From positions 1 to 22,518 of the forward strand of contig JBBDXA010000157.1 in assembly GCA_040902585.1 (NCBI GenBank): a stretch of 22,518 nt of DNA. The letters run 5' to 3'. The position numbers and the translations under genes were made by a program. Under the pieces are notes generated by a model, which had not been told where the DNA came from, did no database searches, and saw only the letters and a program-made list of their open reading frames with translations. This DNA is from JBBDXA01 sp040902585 (GTDB lineage Bacteria > Planctomycetota > Phycisphaerae > Phycisphaerales > Phycisphaeraceae). Shown here one piece after another: positions 1 to 7,460 of the stretch; positions within the stretch are counted from its first letter, which is position 1, and every line of letters begins with the position of its first letter.

Positions 1-68
1 GGACTCGCTTACCCATGGCACCCAAACAATAGTGCCGTTTATTCTTGGCACACCCGAGCCGCGAGCGG

Positions 69-983
69 TTACTTCTTGAACTCGCCCGCATCGTAGCGCT
101 GCCAGAATTCTCGCGGCGACATGCGGGTGTCCAGCGTGGTGCCGATCTCCTGGAGACCGGGCATGTCGCGGATGAGTTCGATGCCGTGCTCGATCTTGGC
201 GGGGTCGAAGATCAGGCGGGTGAGATTCATGCGTTCGAGCGGGCGCAGGTCGGTGATGTTGGTGTTGCCGATGTGCAGTCGTTGGAGTTGAAGGAGGCCG
301 GCGATGGGCGTGAGGTCGGTCACGTGCGTGCCGTAGAGCGTCAGCGTGATCAGTTGCCTGCAACCGGCGAGCGGGGAAATATCGCTCACCGGCGTGCTGT
401 TGAGCCAGAGCGAGTTCAGCGGCATCGTCGCGAGCGGGGCGATGTTCTCGACGTGCGTTCCCAGCAGGTTCAGCGAACTGATCGGCATGCCCTCCAGCGG
501 CGAGAGATCACTGATCGGCGTGCGGCTCAGGTAAATCTCCACGATCGTCGCGCCCTTCAGCGGCGACAGGTCGGACACTTTCGTGCCCTCGAGATACACC
601 GCATCCAGCGGCATGCCCTTGAGCGGCGACAGGTCCGTCACCGGGTTCTCGGACAGATCGATCATGTGAAGCTTCATGCCCGCCAGCGCGCTGAGGTCCG
701 ACACATTGCACTCACGCAGTGAGAGCACGATGATCTCGTCCCCATCGGGGGGATCCACCTTGGCGTTTTCCTTCAGGTCCGGGTTCTTCACTTTCAGCGC
801 GGCATAAAGCTTGTTGATCACGCTCTTGGCGTCTGTCGTGCTCAGCGCTTTGGGCGTGGTCGTGGGTGTCGTCGTCGGAGCCTTCGGTGCCTCAGCTTTG
901 CCGCAGCCGGGAACGGAGGACAGCGCAGCCGCCAGCGCGATGAGGGTGATGATCTGGATTCGTTTCAATGGGAGCTTTCGCAT
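69..983 (-). CDS. Leucine-rich-repeat lipoprotein
   Basis: The product is a 304-residue exported lipoprotein of unknown partner. The N-terminus has basic residues, a hydrophobic stretch and a lipobox (VPGC, Cys27), so the mature protein should be lipid-anchored. A Thr/Pro-rich linker follows, and about eight leucine-rich repeats of 21-22 residues run from about residue 94 to 263, each with the pattern (V/I)xDLSPLxGMxLxxLxLxxT. A C-terminal cap contains the motif EFWQRYDAGEF. I chose the ATG at 983 over an in-frame ATG at 1046 because it begins right at the signal peptide and forms a TGATG overlap with the stop of the upstream gene, which implies translational coupling. Such repeats normally bind proteins. 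The coupled secreted protein upstream is the obvious candidate partner, but that is inference. Confidence 0.85.
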   Translation of the reverse strand: MRKLPLKRIQIITLIALAAALSSVPGCGKAEAPKAPTTTPTTTPKALSTTDAKSVINKLYAALKVKNPDLKENAKVDPPDGDEIIVLSLRECNVSDLSALAGMKLHMIDLSENPVTDLSPLKGMPLDAVYLEGTKVSDLSPLKGATIVEIYLSRTPISDLSPLEGMPISSLNLLGTHVENIAPLATMPLNSLWLNSTPVSDISPLAGCRQLITLTLYGTHVTDLTPIAGLLQLQRLHIGNTNITDLRPLERMNLTRLIFDPAKIEHGIELIRDMPGLQEIGTTLDTRMSPREFWQRYDAGEFKK

Positions 984-3721
984 CAAGGCTTCGCGGGTGT
1001 GAAGATGAGTTGCACCTGCTGCTTCTGGGCGAGTTCGAATTCGCACAGCCAGCCGCCGTTGGACAGCGGGACCATATCGACGGAGGAGGTGAGCGAGACC
1101 AGCGGCAGCGATTTGAAAATGTCGCCGGGCAGCTTGCCGACCTCGGCTGATTTGAGGCGGATGGAAAGCATTTCGTCATCGGCGACCATCGCGGTCGCCT
1201 GTCCGAGCGTCACGTTCGCGCCTTCGATCTTAATCTCCGCCTTGCCGGCGTCAGCGGTTCTCCAGAGCGGCACACCGGGGCGGTCCGGATCGTTCTCGGT
1301 GTAACGCACCTTGATGGTGAAATTGCCTGAGGTGTTTTTCAGGCGGCCGGCGAAGACATCGCGGCGCAGTTTGTTCCACAGCGCCAGCACGCTGGGCGGT
1401 GAGGCGCTGAGGTCGGAGCGAAGCTGGTTGGCGACGTTCTCCGTTTCGGTGAACCCGCCGCCCGCCGAGGCGACGAGGGCATCGACCGCGCCTTTGCCCA
1501 GCACTTCATCGTTCTTGAGAACCAGATCGATCATGCGGGTTTCGCTTCCGTAAGCCTTGACCCATTGCGAAGCATCGGGAAGTTGGCCGTCGGCGATAGC
1601 GTTGCCGAACCAGGCGGCACCGGGCGCGCTGTCGCTCTTATCCAGCAGCAGGCCGGTGGCGTAGGGCCCCTGGCCGAGGATCGATTCATACACGCGGAGG
1701 CCGAACTGGTATCGGTCCTTCTCGCTCGGCATGCGCTTGAGCGCCTGATCCAGAGCGCGATGCGAACCGAGCATCGCCTGGGCCGAGGCTTTGGCGGCTG
1801 CGTCGTCGCCGCGCAGGACGATCTGAATCAGGGCATCATCCACCGGCTGGCTCTGGTGACGCGAGAGGAACTCGACCACCGCGGGCGGTGTCGGTGTCTG
1901 GGCGATGGCGATATCCAAGAGCAGTCGCGCCCACTTTTCTTTCGCCTCCGCTGCGGCCTTGTCCATGTCGAAGAGGAAGTGCCTCAGTCCCGCCCACGCC
2001 ATCGCGCGGATCTGCGGGTTGTTGTTCTGCACGATGGTGAAAAGATTGTGACTTGTCGAAAGGACCGGGATGCGTGCCTTCAGCGCGGGCTTGTCGCCTG
2101 AGCCGGGGGACTTGGTGGGCGTGGCGGGAGCGGGCGCTTCGGGGGTCGCTTCAGCCTTGACCAGCACCGCTTTGTTGAGCAGGTCCGCGACGGTGAAAAT
2201 CTTCTTCTCATCGCGAATGCCCATCAGCGTGTTGAGCCATTCACCGGCCACGGGTGAGTGCGGTGCCAGTTCGATCACGGCATGAACGATCTGCGCGAAG
2301 CGGGCATCGGTCGCCTTTTCCAGTTGAAGGTTGTTGACCAGGGCACCGGCAAGCGTGGTGTTGGCCTTTGCGGATTCGACCAGAGCAGGCAGGAGTTGGG
2401 CAGGCGGCGGTCCCTGCGGGTCGATGAGGAATGTGTTGATGGTCGACAGCGAAGCTTCCAGGCCCGCCGGATCGCCGGCCTTGGCGGAGAGCATGCCCTG
2501 CACGGCTGCGAGCTGCGAGGCGACATCGAGAATGCCCGCCTGCATCGCCTTGGCCATGAGCGCGGCGGTCGCTTCGGAAGGATTCACCGCCAGGTATTTC
2601 ATCAGGATGCCGCTGGTCCTGGCGTCCTTCGCGGCCAGCAGTTGATCGACCAGTTTGAAGTTCGAGTCGCCGACCTTCATGCCTTCCAGCAGCTTGGAGC
2701 GCGTGAAACCCATCGCCAGCAGGCGGAGCGAATAGAGATGGGCTTTACCGCCGGTGAAGACTTTCAGTGCGTGGTCGGCAGGCGTGGCGGTCACGATGGT
2801 GAGGCCTGTTGACGCCTGGGCCCCGCCGGTGCCCACGGCTGCCTGAAGCGTCTGGAGCAGGTCGAGCGGAAATTCCCAGGGCAGCGGCTCGGGCCCGTCG
2901 AAGTCGAGCGTGGGAAGATTCGAACGGGTTTCGTACACCGCCCAGAGCGTCTTGGGCGCGGGGCCTTTGAACTCATCAGGCAGCTTGAGCACCACCTTGG
3001 CGATGTCGCGGTACTCGACCGCCTTGCGCCGCCACTCGGCTTCTTCGGTATTTTTGCGGCGCTGGAAGTCGTTGGCGTTTTCACCGGCATTGCGAACGAT
3101 GCGCGGAGCCGCTCCGGGATTCATCGCTTCCAGTGCCTCGCGACTCAGCTTGAGCTTGTACCAGCCTTGGCCGGCGGGCACGGAGGCATTGAAGATGACG
3201 CGGTCCAACTTCCAGGAGACGGTGCCATCGGGCGAGAGCGTGATCGACTTGGCGAAGCGAGGCACGTTCACCGGCAACGCCTTGTCGCCCACCGGGTTGA
3301 TCTCCGTGGTCTGCGCCGGTGTGGTCGTGGCAGGCTGATCGGTCTTGTCATCGACAAGGTGCCAGGCGAGGAATCGCGCGCCGCGAAGCTTGACGCCGAC
3401 TTCGGAAAGATCGACGGGACCCTTGGACACGTTCATGAGCAAAGGCACGCGCACAAGAATGCGACCGGGGCCTGCGGTGATCTGCCAGATGTCATCCGTC
3501 ACGCTCTGCGCCGGAAAGACGGAAGGGGCATCGAGCAGGGCGTTGAGGTCGATGTCCACTTCGACTTCGCCCTGCACGGCGTCCTTCGGTGCGGCCTTGG
3601 GAATGGACAGCGGCGGGTCGGCGGCAAAGACGGGCGACAATACGGCGGCGACCATCCAAGTCAGCGCGCCAAGGAGAAGCGATCGGCGGACGCAGGCGAG
3701 ACGGGATCGGACGTGCATCAT
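983..3721 (-). CDS. Large secreted protein of unknown function with helical repeats
   Basis: I do not recognise this 912-residue protein. It begins with a clear signal peptide: Arg-rich start, a hydrophobic core at about residues 14-32, and an Ala-Ala cleavage region near 33-34. The first 300 or so mature residues look beta-rich. The middle, about residues 330-760, is a long run of Ala/Leu-rich amphipathic helices resembling HEAT or TPR-like solenoids, interrupted by a Pro/Ala/Thr-rich linker. The end (about 780-912) looks beta-rich again. The ATG at 3721 is chosen because an AGGGAG Shine-Dalgarno site lies 9 nt upstream and the signal peptide starts there; the in-frame extension further upstream is low-complexity and overlaps intergenic repeats. 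A second ATG follows immediately. It is coupled to the LRR lipoprotein gene downstream. No catalytic motif was visible. Confidence 0.8.
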   Translation of the reverse strand: MMHVRSRLACVRRSLLLGALTWMVAAVLSPVFAADPPLSIPKAAPKDAVQGEVEVDIDLNALLDAPSVFPAQSVTDDIWQITAGPGRILVRVPLLMNVSKGPVDLSEVGVKLRGARFLAWHLVDDKTDQPATTTPAQTTEINPVGDKALPVNVPRFAKSITLSPDGTVSWKLDRVIFNASVPAGQGWYKLKLSREALEAMNPGAAPRIVRNAGENANDFQRRKNTEEAEWRRKAVEYRDIAKVVLKLPDEFKGPAPKTLWAVYETRSNLPTLDFDGPEPLPWEFPLDLLQTLQAAVGTGGAQASTGLTIVTATPADHALKVFTGGKAHLYSLRLLAMGFTRSKLLEGMKVGDSNFKLVDQLLAAKDARTSGILMKYLAVNPSEATAALMAKAMQAGILDVASQLAAVQGMLSAKAGDPAGLEASLSTINTFLIDPQGPPPAQLLPALVESAKANTTLAGALVNNLQLEKATDARFAQIVHAVIELAPHSPVAGEWLNTLMGIRDEKKIFTVADLLNKAVLVKAEATPEAPAPATPTKSPGSGDKPALKARIPVLSTSHNLFTIVQNNNPQIRAMAWAGLRHFLFDMDKAAAEAKEKWARLLLDIAIAQTPTPPAVVEFLSRHQSQPVDDALIQIVLRGDDAAAKASAQAMLGSHRALDQALKRMPSEKDRYQFGLRVYESILGQGPYATGLLLDKSDSAPGAAWFGNAIADGQLPDASQWVKAYGSETRMIDLVLKNDEVLGKGAVDALVASAGGGFTETENVANQLRSDLSASPPSVLALWNKLRRDVFAGRLKNTSGNFTIKVRYTENDPDRPGVPLWRTADAGKAEIKIEGANVTLGQATAMVADDEMLSIRLKSAEVGKLPGDIFKSLPLVSLTSSVDMVPLSNGGWLCEFELAQKQQVQLIFTPAKP

Positions 3722-3965
3722 TTCAAGACGCTCCCTGATGAGTAGTGCGCGAGTTGGGATTGATCCGGTGGACCGCATCGAGGCCCAGCGGCCAGAGTCC
3801 GGACACCGATGGCAACGAGGCGGGGGACATCGTGGCGGAACCCTTGCTGGCGGGACCGGCGATGGCGGCAGGCGATTCTGATTCAGACCACCGCAACTTA
3901 TCCTACCAGCAGGGTAGGCGCGCATCCAGCAGCGGGATGATCCGAGCGATGAAGAAGTCAAAGTC

Positions 3966-4018
3966 GAACGCCCCTCTCTCCACCGGGGGCAGGGAGGGGC
4001 AGGGGGCGGGTCGAGCGC
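3966..4018 (+). repeat. G-rich hairpin repeat, copy 1
   Basis: This copy begins GAACGCCCCTC and ends GGGTCGAGCGC. The right half (GGGAGGGGCAGGGGG, then GGGTCGAGCGC) matches a second copy at 19957-20001 at all but one position, in the same orientation. The left half is C-rich and can fold back on the G-rich half, less perfectly than in copy 2. Both copies lie in divergent intergenic regions. Confidence 0.7.
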
Positions 4019-4170
4019 ACAGGAACCATGTCGCCTGGATTTAGAAGCGCCATTGCCCTGCTTTTCCACAGACTTGCATGGCGTAAACCCTGGATCAGGC
4101 AGAACCCGGAGGCTATCTGCCCCTTTCCGTAATTGAGAGCATAGCGTCACCATCTTGCCCACTTTTTAAG

Positions 4171-4258
4171 CACGATAGACACGATATGCGCGCTTGTAGG
4201 TCGTTCCGGCCATTCCATTCGCATTGGTTAGGAGTAGTTCAAGTTGCGTGATATGCAA
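4171..4258 (+). promoter_or_regulatory. Candidate activator-binding sites upstream of the amtB promoter
   Basis: Two direct copies of CACGATA with 9 bp period lie at 4171-4177 and 4180-4186. The word GATATGC occurs at 4183-4189 and again at 4250-4256, the latter within an imperfect palindrome, TTGCGTGATATGCAA (4244-4258). They sit roughly 70 and 140 bp upstream of the predicted start, the usual distance for enhancer-binding activators of sigma-54 promoters. They do not match the enterobacterial NtrC consensus, so the assignment is tentative. Confidence 0.3.
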
Positions 4259-4294
4259 GGCTTATGGGATTTTCGTGCAGGGTGCGCGATCTAG

Positions 4295-4310
4295 TGGCAC
4301 TGGCGTTGCA
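4295..4310 (+). promoter_or_regulatory. Sigma-54 (RpoN) -24/-12 promoter for amtB-glnK
   Basis: TGGCAC (4295-4300), five bases, then TTGCA (4306-4310) matches the sigma-54 consensus TGGCAC-N5-TTGCW at every specified base. The GG and GC dinucleotides have the required spacing. The predicted start is G at about 4321, giving a 58 nt leader before the amtB start codon. Sigma-54 control of ammonium transport and PII genes is well established in other bacteria; this assignment rests on motif and position. Confidence 0.88.
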
Positions 4311-4378
4311 TTAAGGAGTCGGACAAGGGCCGGGCTGTCCGGCCGATAGGCGATACCACTACCTCGAGGAGGTCCATT

Positions 4379-5932
4379 GTGAAACGTTGGATCACGTGTG
4401 CAGCATTGATAATCGTTGGCGCGGGCATCTGGATGTCCGGCCCAAGTCAGGCTTACGGACAGGCCGACCCACCCAAGGCGACTGAACCGCCCGTAGCACC
4501 GGCCGAGCCTGAAGCGGCGCCCAAGCTCACCAAGGAGCAGGCCGAGGCCGAGGCCGAGGCCAAGACCAAGGAACTGCCTTCGGGTTTGCTTGAAGCCTAT
4601 TCCTTCAAGGTCAAGGATGAGACTGACAAAGACAAAGGCTGGACGGTCAACCTGGTCAGTATGAGCGACTTTCGCACCAACAACCTCTGGATCATGATCG
4701 CCGCCATGCTGGTGTTCATCATGCACCTGGGTTTCGCCATGGTCGAATCCGGCCTGACGCGTGCGAAGAACACCGTCAACATTCTCTTCAAGAACACGCT
4801 CATCCCCTGTATCGGTCTGGTCATGTACGCCACCTGCGGCTGGCTGATCATGTACCCGGGTGACAACTGGATCATCTCGGACATCTTCGCCTTCGGCCTG
4901 GGTATCGGCGGCGGTCCTAAGGGTGATCTTGCGGGCAACAGTCCCGCCTACGGCCCCGGCACCTACACCGTCTGGACCGACTTCCTCTTCCAAGGCATGT
5001 TCGCCGCCACTTGTGCGACGATCGTCTCCGGTGCCATGGTTGAACGCGTCAAGCTTCTGCCGTTCCTCATCTTCACCGTGCTTTTCGTCGGCATCCTCTA
5101 TCCGATCACCGGCTCGTGGAAGTGGGGCGGCGGCTGGCTTGCGGACATGGGCTTCACGGACTACGCCGGCTCAACGCTCGTTCACGCCGTCGGCGGTGCG
5201 GGCGCTCTCGCCGGCTCACTCATCCTCGGCCCGCGCATCGGCAAGTACGCCAAGGACGGTACCGTCCAGCCCATCCCCGGCCACTCCATGCCTTTGGCGA
5301 CCATCGGTGTCTTCCTCCTCTGGTTCGGATGGTTCGGCTTCAACGGCGGCTCGGAACTCTCCGCAGCGCCCGATGGCGTGTCGTGGGTCCTTGTTACCAC
5401 CTGTCTCGCGGCTGCCGGCGGCGGTATCTCCGCGGCGGCGGTCACCTGGATCATGGGCGGCAAGCCGGACCTCTCGATGACGCTCAACGGTATTCTCGCC
5501 GGTCTCGTCGGCATCACCGCAGGCCCCGATGTCCCCAGCTGGCTCGGCGCGTTCGTCATCTGCGGTGTCATCCCCGGCATCATCGTGTACTACTCCGTCC
5601 TCTTCATCGACAAGCTCAAGATCGATGACCCCGTCGGCGCCATCAGTGTTCACGGCGTCTGCGGTATCTACGGCACCCTGGCCGTGGCGTTCTCCGGAGC
5701 CTTTGAAGGCAACTTCGGCAACTTCAGCGTGCAGCTCATCGGTACGCTCGCCTGCTTTGCCACCGCCTTCATCTTCGCCTTCGTCGTCTTCAGTGTCCTT
5801 AAGGCTACCATCGGCCTGCGGGTCAGCCCCGAAGAGGAAATCGAAGGCCTCGACCTGGGCGAGCACGACATGGCCGCGTACCCTGACTTCCAGCAGACCT
5901 ACATCAAGAGCTACCACGCTCGCGAAGTCTGA
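4379..5932 (+). CDS. amtB: Ammonium transporter AmtB
   Basis: This is an Amt/Mep/Rh family ammonium channel of the inner membrane, 517 residues, longer than the usual 400-430. The extra length is N-terminal: a signal peptide (about residues 1-29) and a charged Ala/Glu/Pro/Lys-rich segment to about 70. The first membrane helix is near 101-122, followed by the usual eleven-helix fold. The pore twin histidines are visible at H269 (STLVHAVGG) and H425 (ISVHGVCG), and the family motif GHSMPLATIGVFLLWFGWFG is at 301-320. The GTG start is supported by AGGAGG at 4367-4372 with a 6 nt spacer. glnK follows after 123 bp, the classical amtB-glnK pairing in which PII blocks the channel when nitrogen is plentiful. 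Transcription is probably from the sigma-54 promoter just upstream. Confidence 0.97.
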   Translation: MKRWITCAALIIVGAGIWMSGPSQAYGQADPPKATEPPVAPAEPEAAPKLTKEQAEAEAEAKTKELPSGLLEAYSFKVKDETDKDKGWTVNLVSMSDFRTNNLWIMIAAMLVFIMHLGFAMVESGLTRAKNTVNILFKNTLIPCIGLVMYATCGWLIMYPGDNWIISDIFAFGLGIGGGPKGDLAGNSPAYGPGTYTVWTDFLFQGMFAATCATIVSGAMVERVKLLPFLIFTVLFVGILYPITGSWKWGGGWLADMGFTDYAGSTLVHAVGGAGALAGSLILGPRIGKYAKDGTVQPIPGHSMPLATIGVFLLWFGWFGFNGGSELSAAPDGVSWVLVTTCLAAAGGGISAAAVTWIMGGKPDLSMTLNGILAGLVGITAGPDVPSWLGAFVICGVIPGIIVYYSVLFIDKLKIDDPVGAISVHGVCGIYGTLAVAFSGAFEGNFGNFSVQLIGTLACFATAFIFAFVVFSVLKATIGLRVSPEEEIEGLDLGEHDMAAYPDFQQTYIKSYHAREV

Positions 5933-5986
5933 CCTGCCGCAAGTCCAAGTGATGATAGTGTGACAGTTGATTAGACAACCAAGTGA

Positions 5987-6015
5987 GAGGCCCCCCCGAT
6001 GGCGGGCGGGCCCTC
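5987..6015 (+). promoter_or_regulatory. GC-rich stem-loop in the amtB-glnK spacer
   Basis: GAGG plus a run of seven C (5987-5998) can pair with CGGGCGGGCCCTC (6003-6015), with one mismatch and one bulge and an ATGG loop. No U-tract follows, so it is not a standard intrinsic terminator. It could stabilise an mRNA end or lower readthrough so that amtB and glnK are made in different amounts. The ribosome site of glnK (AAGGA, about 9 nt before the ATG) is outside the hairpin. Confidence 0.5.
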
Positions 6016-6055
6016 CTGAACCTCCCAAGAACGAACCCCGAAAGGAATAGTCGTC

Positions 6056-6394
6056 ATGCACATGATCGAAGCAGTCATCAAGCCCTCGGCTCTTGACGCG
6101 GTCAAAGCCAAGCTCTCGGGCCTGGGCATCCTGGGCGTCACCGCCCTGGAATGCAAGGGCTTCGGCAAGCAAAAGGGTCACACCGAACGGTACCGCGGCG
6201 GACGCATGGACGTGGGCTTCGTGCCCAAGATCCTGCTCAAGATCGCCTGCCGCAGTGAAGACCTCCAGAAAACCGTGGACGCCATCGTCGCCGCTGCCCG
6301 TACCGGCAAGGTCGGCGACGGCAAGCTCTGGGTCTACAGGCTCGACACCGTCATCCGCGTCCGCACGGGCGAAAAGGACAACGACGCACTGTAG
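6056..6394 (+). CDS. glnK: PII nitrogen regulatory protein (GlnK/GlnB type)
   Basis: This 112-residue protein aligns along its whole length with GlnB/GlnK without gaps. PII trimers bind ATP/ADP and 2-oxoglutarate and control AmtB and nitrogen-assimilation proteins. Visible landmarks are KGFGKQKGHTERYRG (residues 34-48; includes Q39, which contacts 2-oxoglutarate/Mg in known structures), K58, TGKVGDGK (B-loop region) and the C-terminal IRVRTGE signature. The T-loop is unusual: Tyr46 is kept but position 51, the uridylylated or adenylylated Tyr in proteobacteria and actinobacteria, is Met (GGRMDVGF), and position 49, the phosphorylated Ser in cyanobacteria, is Gly. Modification at either classical site is therefore impossible. 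It is the last gene of the amtB unit and ends just before a strong terminator. I use the name glnK because of the amtB linkage. Confidence 0.95.
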   Translation: MHMIEAVIKPSALDAVKAKLSGLGILGVTALECKGFGKQKGHTERYRGGRMDVGFVPKILLKIACRSEDLQKTVDAIVAAARTGKVGDGKLWVYRLDTVIRVRTGEKDNDAL

Positions 6395-6423
6395 TCGCCC
6401 CTCTGAAATCTCAACGCACACCT

Positions 6424-6483
6424 ACCCGCACCGCGGGCTCGGCCGACCCCCTGGGCGTCCGGCCCCGCGGTCGGGTTTTTTTT
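6424..6483 (+). terminator. Intrinsic terminator of amtB-glnK
   Basis: A GC-rich stem-loop (left arm around 6424-6439, containing ACCGCGGG; right arm around 6461-6475, containing CCCCGCGGT and CGGGT) is followed directly by eight T residues at 6476-6483. It lies 30 bp after the glnK stop. Confidence 0.88.
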
Positions 6484-6591
6484 GTTGCTCTATCGCGTTC
6501 TTGTTGACCCGCCCGCTTTTGTTAGCGGCAAGGCGCGGTAAGATGAAGCCTGATGGGGCTGCGATTCCGTTCCGCTCGACTGGGTGCGTTC

Positions 6592-7377
6592 ATGGGCAAC
6601 CGCAAGGCATTCACCATCGTCGAACTGCTGGTGGTCATCGCCATCATCACCCTGCTCATCTCGATGCTCATGCCCGCCCTGGGCAAGGCCCGCTACAACG
6701 CCCGCCTGGTCGAGTGCCAGATCAACATGCACTCGCAGTGGCTCCCGCAGACTGTGCTGGCGGACGACAACCAGGGAAAGTTCTGGCGGCACAACGATCA
6801 CAGCGCGGATTACATCCGCAGCAACAACGCCGCGGACAGCCTCTGGGAAAAGATTCACAAAGGCGGTTACCTCACCGATGGCCGCGTCACCATCTGCCCG
6901 GTCATCAAGTCTGAGCCGGGCACCAACGTCACGCAGGGCGGCGGCTACCTCACCTACGTCGATGCCTACTGGAACTCGAGTGACTACGGCCCCTGGCATA
7001 GCAATCAGCCGCAGATTCTTACCTCCTACCTCTGGTTCGCCAACTACGAAACAGGCAACGGCACCTTTGCCTACGGCTTCAGCACGATTTACCTTTCGAC
7101 CACCGACGGCCCCGAACCGAAGTGGCCCAAGACCATGAGCGAAGCCACCAGCAACCGCGCGATGATCACCCACCGCATCTCCGGCGGCCCGGGCTACGCG
7201 AATCACAACCTGGGCCACCGCGGCATCGGGCTTGCCATTTCCGCGGGTGAACTGCTCCTTGGCACCACGGATCAACCCGTCTGCTTCGCCGATGGTCATG
7301 TCATCGTTCGATCGCAGGTCGAGATTCAGGCCCGCACGCTGATCTCGACAGGCGGCATCGGACACTATTTCTATTGA
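6592..7377 (+). CDS. Prepilin-like protein with N-terminal methylation motif
   Basis: This is a type II secretion G-like pseudopilin of the large planctomycete family, 261 residues from the ATG at 6592. A very short basic leader (MGNRKA) precedes the prepilin motif FTIVELLVVIAI, with the expected Glu at +5 after cleavage, and then a hydrophobic helix. The rest is a globular domain ending with CFADGHV, the DG-H signature common near the C-terminus of these proteins. An in-frame ATG at 6553 would add 13 residues; neither start has a strong Shine-Dalgarno site, and 6592 is preferred because it gives the usual short leader. The specific role (secretion, surface structure or substrate binding) cannot be read from sequence. 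It is separated from glnK by a terminator and is probably transcribed alone. Confidence 0.87.
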   Translation: MGNRKAFTIVELLVVIAIITLLISMLMPALGKARYNARLVECQINMHSQWLPQTVLADDNQGKFWRHNDHSADYIRSNNAADSLWEKIHKGGYLTDGRVTICPVIKSEPGTNVTQGGGYLTYVDAYWNSSDYGPWHSNQPQILTSYLWFANYETGNGTFAYGFSTIYLSTTDGPEPKWPKTMSEATSNRAMITHRISGGPGYANHNLGHRGIGLAISAGELLLGTTDQPVCFADGHVIVRSQVEIQARTLISTGGIGHYFY

Positions 7378-7412
7378 GATGGACTCGGCGCCGAGGCCTG
7401 CCGATGTATTTT

Positions 7413-7454
7413 CTGTCCCCTGTCCCCTGTCCCCTGACTCCTGTCCCCTGATTC
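7413..7454 (+). repeat. Tandem heptamer array
   Basis: Six consecutive 7-bp units with consensus CTGTCCC (three perfect, then CTGACTC, CTGTCCC, CTGATTC) fill most of the 83 bp gap between two convergent genes. No coding frame or terminator is seen in it. The period is the same as in the palindromic repeat inside the asparaginase gene at 11020-11099, but the unit sequence differs. Confidence 0.85.
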
Positions 7455-7460
7455 CTCGCC

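Larger units (their letters stand above)
3722..4378. other. Divergent intergenic region with regulatory elements
   Basis: This 657 bp region separates the minus-strand secreted-protein gene from plus-strand amtB and contains no convincing gene. It holds a G-rich hairpin repeat (3966-4018), short direct repeats at 4171-4186, an imperfect palindrome at 4244-4258, and a sigma-54 promoter at 4295-4310, each listed separately. The part between 3722 and 3965 shows nothing I can name. Confidence 0.7.

Noticed and set aside
16..53. Stem-loop (GTGCC/GGCAC arms) after the LRR gene as terminator
   Set aside because: Only five base pairs with a 10 nt loop and a broken T-run on the minus strand; too weak to call. 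The TGGCAC words here are not followed by TTGC at the right distance, so they are not sigma-54 promoters.
5216..6421. Long open frame of about 400 codons on the minus strand opposite amtB and glnK
   Set aside because: It runs antisense to two clearly conserved genes, crosses their intergenic hairpin, and is Asp/Gly-biased as expected from the complement of GC-rich codons.
7413..7454. Possible CRISPR array
   Set aside because: The units are 7 bp with no spacers, so this is a simple tandem array.
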